From an uncultured Oscillospiraceae bacterium (GTDB lineage: Bacteria; Bacillota; Clostridia; Oscillospirales; Acutalibacteraceae), in the NCBI GenBank assembly GCA_959596515.1, contig CAUFXR010000054.1, positions 1 to 17,268 of the forward strand: a DNA stretch of 17,268 nucleotides, written 5' to 3'. The notes beneath the pieces are model-generated. The model saw only the letters and a program-made list of their open reading frames with translations. It ran no database searches and was not told the DNA's origin. Positions 14,326-17,268 of the stretch are shown one piece after another. A program made the position numbers and the translations under genes. Within the stretch, counting starts at the first letter, position 1. Every line of letters begins with the position of its first letter.

Positions 14326-14366
14326 CAGAAACAAAGCAGGTGCCCTGGCACCTGCTTTGTTTTGTG
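14326..14366 (+). terminator. Strong terminator after the surface protein gene
   Basis: ACAAAGCAGGTGCC (14331-14344) is the exact reverse complement of GGCACCTGCTTTGT (14347-14360); the innermost pairs must open to form a loop. A T-rich tail (TTTTGTG) follows, and flanking CACA/TGTG lengthens the stem. It ends the envelope operon. Confidence 0.88.
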
Positions 14367-14581
14367 AATAGCCATAAAATTATTCTCCAAAATGAAATAG
14401 TGTTTCCCCTTCCCCAAAATACGAAAAACTTTTCAAGAAGCGTTATCGACCATATATTTGATCATGTATCTTTATCTGAAGGAGAAAACGAAACGATAGA
14501 CGCCAAAACCGCGAGCACCTAGCGTGATCGATAAAAAAAGAGCCCGAAGCGCAATTGGGTCCAGACTCTGTCTGGTGCGGA
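14367..14581. other. 215-bp spacer with nothing recognisable
   Basis: Between the terminator and the relaxase remnant I see no gene, promoter or repeat that I can support. It may contain further decayed mobile-element sequence. Confidence 0.5.
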
Positions 14582-14668
14582 TGTTAGAGTTTTTAGCGGG
14601 ATGAGGTCACACCTGGGCAGGCGCACGAAATCGGACTGCAAACCGCAAAAGAAATGTGGGATGAGTAG
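14582..14668 (+). pseudogene. Relaxase (MobA/VirD2-type) fragment
   Basis: In one frame the translation reads QSF, K, then RDEVTPGQAHEIGLQTAKEM, if the two in-frame TAG codons (14585-14587 and 14594-14596) are taken as mutated CAG and AAG. This matches the segment before the histidine triad of relaxase/mobilization nucleases (PF03432), typically of the form SFxPGEVTPEQAHEIG. A third stop (TAG at 14666) ends the fragment. Neither the N-terminal catalytic Tyr region nor the histidine triad is present. It is a short relic next to the recombinase relic. Confidence 0.6.
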
Positions 14669-14682
14669 ATATTATACCTCTT

Positions 14683-15060
14683 CGCCGAAGAGATGAAGCG
14701 TTTGATATTCTTTTTTAACCAATCTATGAGAATACGGTGGTAAGATGGCTTTCGGCGGAGCGGTTTGACAAGCTTTCTCCCGAGTATGAAACAGAGCAGA
14801 AGGATGTCACAAAGGGGTGATCCTTAGAGATTACAGGAGCTGATCGCCAGCGGCGAGAGGACACAAAACGCCCTTCGGCAGTTTCTGAAAAATGTGCGCA
14901 AGCGCACCGATTCGGAAGAGCTGACAGCGGAACCGCCGAACGATTTGGTTGACAAAATGATAGTCCACGCACCCAACAGGAGCAGCGGTCACGGAAAACA
15001 AAAAATTGAAATTTACTGCAAGGCTGTTGGAATGATCGATATTTCCGATGAGAACCGTGC
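14683..15060 (+). pseudogene. Large serine recombinase, C-terminal fragment (frameshifted)
   Basis: Two frames together give the C-terminal coiled-coil and DUF4368-type end of a TnpX/TndX-like serine recombinase. Frame 1 (about 14698-14814) reads FDILF, a stop (TAA at 14716), then PIYENTV and LSAERFDKLSPEYETEQKD. A shift of frame occurs between about 14814 and 14834. Frame 2 (14834-15060) reads QELIASGERTQNALRQFLKN, then VRKRTDSEELTAE, then NDLVDKMIVHAPNRSSGHGK and QKIEI. These correspond to the family's coiled coil with its ERFxKLSxxYExEQ core and the terminal EELTxxxxxxLVxKIxVH and KQKIEI segments. The catalytic N-terminal domain and zinc-binding region are missing. Frame 2 stays open to 15187, but similarity to the family fades after about 15050. 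Confidence 0.85.
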
Positions 15061-15228
15061 TCCCTTTGGCAGCAGATTCAGAACGCAGAACCGCAGGAAA
15101 AACCTCCTGACAACGCAAGGCGGCGGCACAGCCTTTCGGCCGCACCGCCGTCTTACACACTTTTCTTCATTGGCGCACCCGGATTAAAGGCGCACCGGCT
15201 TTTCTCATAATTTTATTTGGTCAAATGC

Positions 15229-16713
15229 TTACGCAAAGGGATTTTCGTCCTTATAGAGCATTCCTTTCGGCTGGTTGAAGGCGATATCTTCCACGCCCAG
15301 ATACTGGAACACGCTGTATAAAGCTTTTCCTACATGGCCGAAGGCTACAGCGCCATGGTGGGGATAGTGCTTGGAAAGGAGCACATGGCGATAGAAGCGA
15401 TCCATTTCGGAAATGGCGAAAACACCGATACCGCCGAAGGACCGGGTCGCTACCGGCAGAATTTCGCCTTGGGCGATATAGCTGGTTAGCTTCGTATCGG
15501 CAGTAGACTGGAGGCGATAGAAAGTGATTTGACCGGGAACAATATCACCCTCCAGGGTACCTCTGGTGAAATCAGGTTCGCCGCCCTTTTCCAGGTTACG
15601 GTTTTGGATCAGCTGATACTTCAGCGCGCCAGAGCTCAACTTGCACATAGGTGTATTGCCGCAGTGGAATCCCATAAACGTCTCGTGGAGGCGATAATCA
15701 TATTTTCCTTTAATCTCCTGATCATACAGATCCTGGGGAACGGTGTTGTTGATATCCAGCAGGGTCACCTGATCGCCGGAGACGCACAGGCCGATGTATT
15801 CGCTCAAAGCGCCGTAAATATCCACCTCGCAGGCCACCGGGATGCCCTTGGCCATCAGGCGGCTGTTAACATAGCAGGGAACAAAACCGAATGCCTTGGG
15901 GAACGCCGGCCAGCACTTATTGGCGAAAGCCACATACTTGCGGGCGCCTTTATTTTCCTCAGCCCAATCCAGCAAAGTCAACTCAAACTGAGCCATCTTC
16001 GGCAGCAAATCAGGATACTGACAGCCGGCACCCAGCTCGTTTTTCATATCCTCTACCACAGAGGGGATTCTCTTATCCCCTTCGTGAGCCTGGTAGGCCA
16101 CCAGCAGATCCAGCTCAGAATCCTCCTGGATTTCCACACCTAAATCATACAATGCCTTGATCGGGGCGTTGCAGGCGAAAAAGTCGTGAGGACGAGGTCC
16201 AAAAGTAAAGATCTTCAGGTTGCTGATACCCAGCAGCGCGGTGGCAACCGGCACAAATTCCGCGATCAGATCCGCCAGCTCGTCGGCGGTTCCCACCGGA
16301 TTTTCCGGAATAAACGCGCGGATTTTTCTCAAATTCAGATTGTAAGAGCAGTTGAGCATACCACAGTAGGCGTCGCCTCTGCCGTTGATCAGATCGTCGC
16401 CGGACTCTTCCGACGCGCCGACATACATGACAGGGCCGTCAAAATACTGGGCCACCTGAGTTTCGGGAGTCTCCGGGCCAAAGTTGCCCAGGAACACCAC
16501 CAAAGCGTTGCATCCGGCGTTTTTCGCCTCTTCCACCGCTTTGAGCATATCAGTCTCGTTTTCCACCGTGGTCATCACTTCATAAATCTCGCCGCCCTTC
16601 TTGGCGTAGCTTTCCACAATCGCCTTTCTGCGGCGTTCGGAAAGAGAGATGACAAAGCAGTCACGGCTTACCGCGATGATACCCAATTTTACCTGAGGGA
16701 TGTTTTGAAACAT
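15229..16713 (-). CDS. L-fucose/L-arabinose isomerase family protein
   Basis: From the ATG at 16713 the product has 494 residues and matches the L-fucose isomerase-related family (COG2407), whose members interconvert aldoses and ketoses with a divalent metal. Probable metal ligands by analogy to FucI (Glu, Asp, His) are E296 in ACEVDIYG, D320 in TLLDINN, and a C-terminal histidine (H452, H453 or H460 in HYPHHGAVAFGH); GFHCGN carries H350. It is shorter than classical FucI (about 590) and near AraA length (about 500), so the substrate is uncertain: fucose, arabinose or another pentose/deoxyhexose. No signal peptide; cytoplasmic. AGGAGG (plus coordinates 16721-16726) sits 7 nt before this ATG, so the longer frame starting at 16806, which runs through the promoter, is rejected. 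It stands alone, without other sugar genes in view. Confidence 0.92.
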   Translation of the reverse strand: MFQNIPQVKLGIIAVSRDCFVISLSERRRKAIVESYAKKGGEIYEVMTTVENETDMLKAVEEAKNAGCNALVVFLGNFGPETPETQVAQYFDGPVMYVGASEESGDDLINGRGDAYCGMLNCSYNLNLRKIRAFIPENPVGTADELADLIAEFVPVATALLGISNLKIFTFGPRPHDFFACNAPIKALYDLGVEIQEDSELDLLVAYQAHEGDKRIPSVVEDMKNELGAGCQYPDLLPKMAQFELTLLDWAEENKGARKYVAFANKCWPAFPKAFGFVPCYVNSRLMAKGIPVACEVDIYGALSEYIGLCVSGDQVTLLDINNTVPQDLYDQEIKGKYDYRLHETFMGFHCGNTPMCKLSSGALKYQLIQNRNLEKGGEPDFTRGTLEGDIVPGQITFYRLQSTADTKLTSYIAQGEILPVATRSFGGIGVFAISEMDRFYRHVLLSKHYPHHGAVAFGHVGKALYSVFQYLGVEDIAFNQPKGMLYKDENPFA

Positions 16714-16764
16714 ATTTTTTCCTCCTATCTTGTCACTTGATTCGGGAGTTGCTCCTTTAAAGTT

Positions 16765-16793
16765 ACTATACCACTTCTTCCGTGACAAAGCAA
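16765..16793 (-). promoter_or_regulatory. Promoter of the isomerase gene
   Basis: On the minus strand TTGCTT (plus 16788-16793) is followed after 17 bp by TATAGT (16765-16770). The start would be near 16758, about 45 nt before the ATG. A short GGAG/CTCC hairpin lies in the leader near its 5' end. Confidence 0.7.
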
Positions 16794-16912
16794 TGAATTT
16801 TTTCAAAAAAAGTTAGAAAGTGTTCGAGCACGACGACACAGGTTCTTTGCAATTGGCGAACTAGCGCCGTTTTTTGTGTCCGAGCACGAAAACAAAAAAG
16901 GCGGAGGCAGCA

Positions 16913-16946
16913 AAAAAGGGTCTGACATTCTGTGTCAGGCCCTTTT
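16913..16946. terminator. Bidirectional intrinsic terminator
   Basis: GGGTCTGACA (16918-16927) pairs with TGTCAGGCCC (16933-16942) with one T-G wobble around TTCTG. AAAAAA precedes and TTTT follows the stem, so both strands have a U-tract. It would stop transcription entering from the repeat array side, or transcripts from the left. Confidence 0.75.
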
Positions 16947-16983
16947 CGAACTTTTTATCATGGGCTTATGTCCGCGGGGAAAT

Positions 16984-17268
16984 GGTAAGCCTCTCGGGTT
17001 TTCCCGTTCCGAACCCGAACGGGGAATGGGGCCAACCGCTTTTCAAAAAAAGCAGCGGTAAGCCTCTCGGATTTTCTCATTCCGAACCCGAACGGGGAAT
17101 GGGGCCAACCGCTTTTCAAAAAAAGCAGTGGTAAGCCTCTCGGATTTTCTCATTCCAGACCCGAACGGGGAATGGGACCAACCGCTTTTCAAAAAAAGCA
17201 GTGGTAAGCCTCTCGGAATTTCCCGTTCCGAATCCGAACGGGGAATGGGACCAACCGCCTTTCAAAAA
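16984..17268. repeat. Tandem array of 73-bp units (right edge, incomplete)
   Basis: Units start with GGTAAGCCTCTCGG at 16984, 17057, 17130 and 17203, all exactly 73 bp apart; the fourth is cut by the window end. Each unit contains CCGAACCCGAACGGGGAATG (or a variant with one or two changes) and then ACCGCTTTTCAAAAAAAGC (ACCGCCTTTC in the last, partial unit). The two parts can fold: CCGTTCC or CATTCC with GGAATGG, and GCTTTT with AAAAGC, extended by ACCGC with GCGGT or GTGGT. It is most likely a dispersed intergenic repeat, not protein-coding. Confidence 0.92.

Larger units (their letters stand above)
16807..17268. other. Gene-free right edge
   Basis: No credible gene is seen. It holds a 13-bp near-repeat (TGTTCGAGCACGA at 16821-16833, TGTCCGAGCACGA at 16877-16889), a weak GGCG/CGCC hairpin followed by T6 at 16855-16875, the terminator at 16918-16946 and the 73-bp array. 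Frames running through the array cannot stay in phase because 73 is not a multiple of 3. Confidence 0.7.

Noticed and set aside
13110..14417. 435-codon frame on the minus strand
   Set aside because: Antisense to the surface protein and through its terminator; no ribosome site and no recognisable domain.
14340..14522. 60-codon plus-strand frame after the surface protein
   Set aside because: It begins inside the terminator and shows no family; possible mobile-element debris but not supportable.
15529..16143. 204-codon frame on the plus strand
   Set aside because: Antisense shadow of the isomerase-family gene.
16714..16806. Longer N-terminus of the isomerase
   Set aside because: It would include the promoter and the AGGAGG site; the ATG at 16713 has ideal spacing.
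16984..17268. CRISPR array
   Set aside because: The whole 73-bp unit is repeated without unique spacers; the same holds for the array at 1-219.

Overview
The window looks like a chromosomal segment of a Gram-positive, probably gut-dwelling member of class Clostridia (Bacillota), most likely Oscillospiraceae or a relative. This is inferred from strong AGGAGG-type ribosome sites, LAAC/LAGC-type lipoproteins, a cell-wall sorting signal of the SPQTG type, a DUF1015 protein, a COG2509 flavoprotein, and remnants of a relaxase and a large serine recombinase of the kind common on clostridial mobile elements. No rRNA, tRNA or CRISPR array is visible.

Layout. Positions 1-219 hold the end of a 55-56 bp tandem repeat. 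A DUF1015 gene (279-1559, minus) and an amidohydrolase gene (1782-2582, plus) diverge from a 222-bp spacer in which a promoter for each can be read. A 940-bp stretch without a credible gene (2583-3520) carries several short repeats. A COG2509-type FAD protein follows (3521-4948). Then comes about 830 bp of low-complexity DNA: a long pyrimidine tract, a 12-bp purine minisatellite and a perfect 13-bp hairpin.

The most interesting part is 5758-14366. A two-gene regulator operon encodes a small XRE/Cro-type DNA-binding protein and, overlapping it by 4 bp, an integral membrane protein of about 12 helices ending in a LuxR-type helix-turn-helix. A terminator closes this operon. Just beyond lie two identical 11-bp CACATGTGAAC sites 32 bp apart, in front of five co-directional genes: an orphan family-3 solute-binding lipoprotein with a charged/proline-rich insert, a WG-repeat lipoprotein starting with TTG, a third lipoprotein of unknown family, a 113-residue cytoplasmic protein, and an 888-residue surface protein with a propeller-like N-terminal part and a C-terminal SPQTG sorting signal. 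A strong terminator follows. I read this as a membrane-sensed, envelope-directed regulon: the membrane LuxR protein is the likely activator, the paired sites its likely operators, and the five envelope/cytoplasmic products its output. The ligand and the physiological role cannot be told from the sequence.

Positions 14582-15060 hold fragments of a relaxase and, in two frames, a large serine recombinase, so a mobilizable element has decayed here. An L-fucose/L-arabinose isomerase-family gene (15229-16713, minus) with a clear promoter and ribosome site comes next. The right edge (16984-17268) is a second tandem array, of 73-bp units, each able to form hairpins, and it runs off the window.
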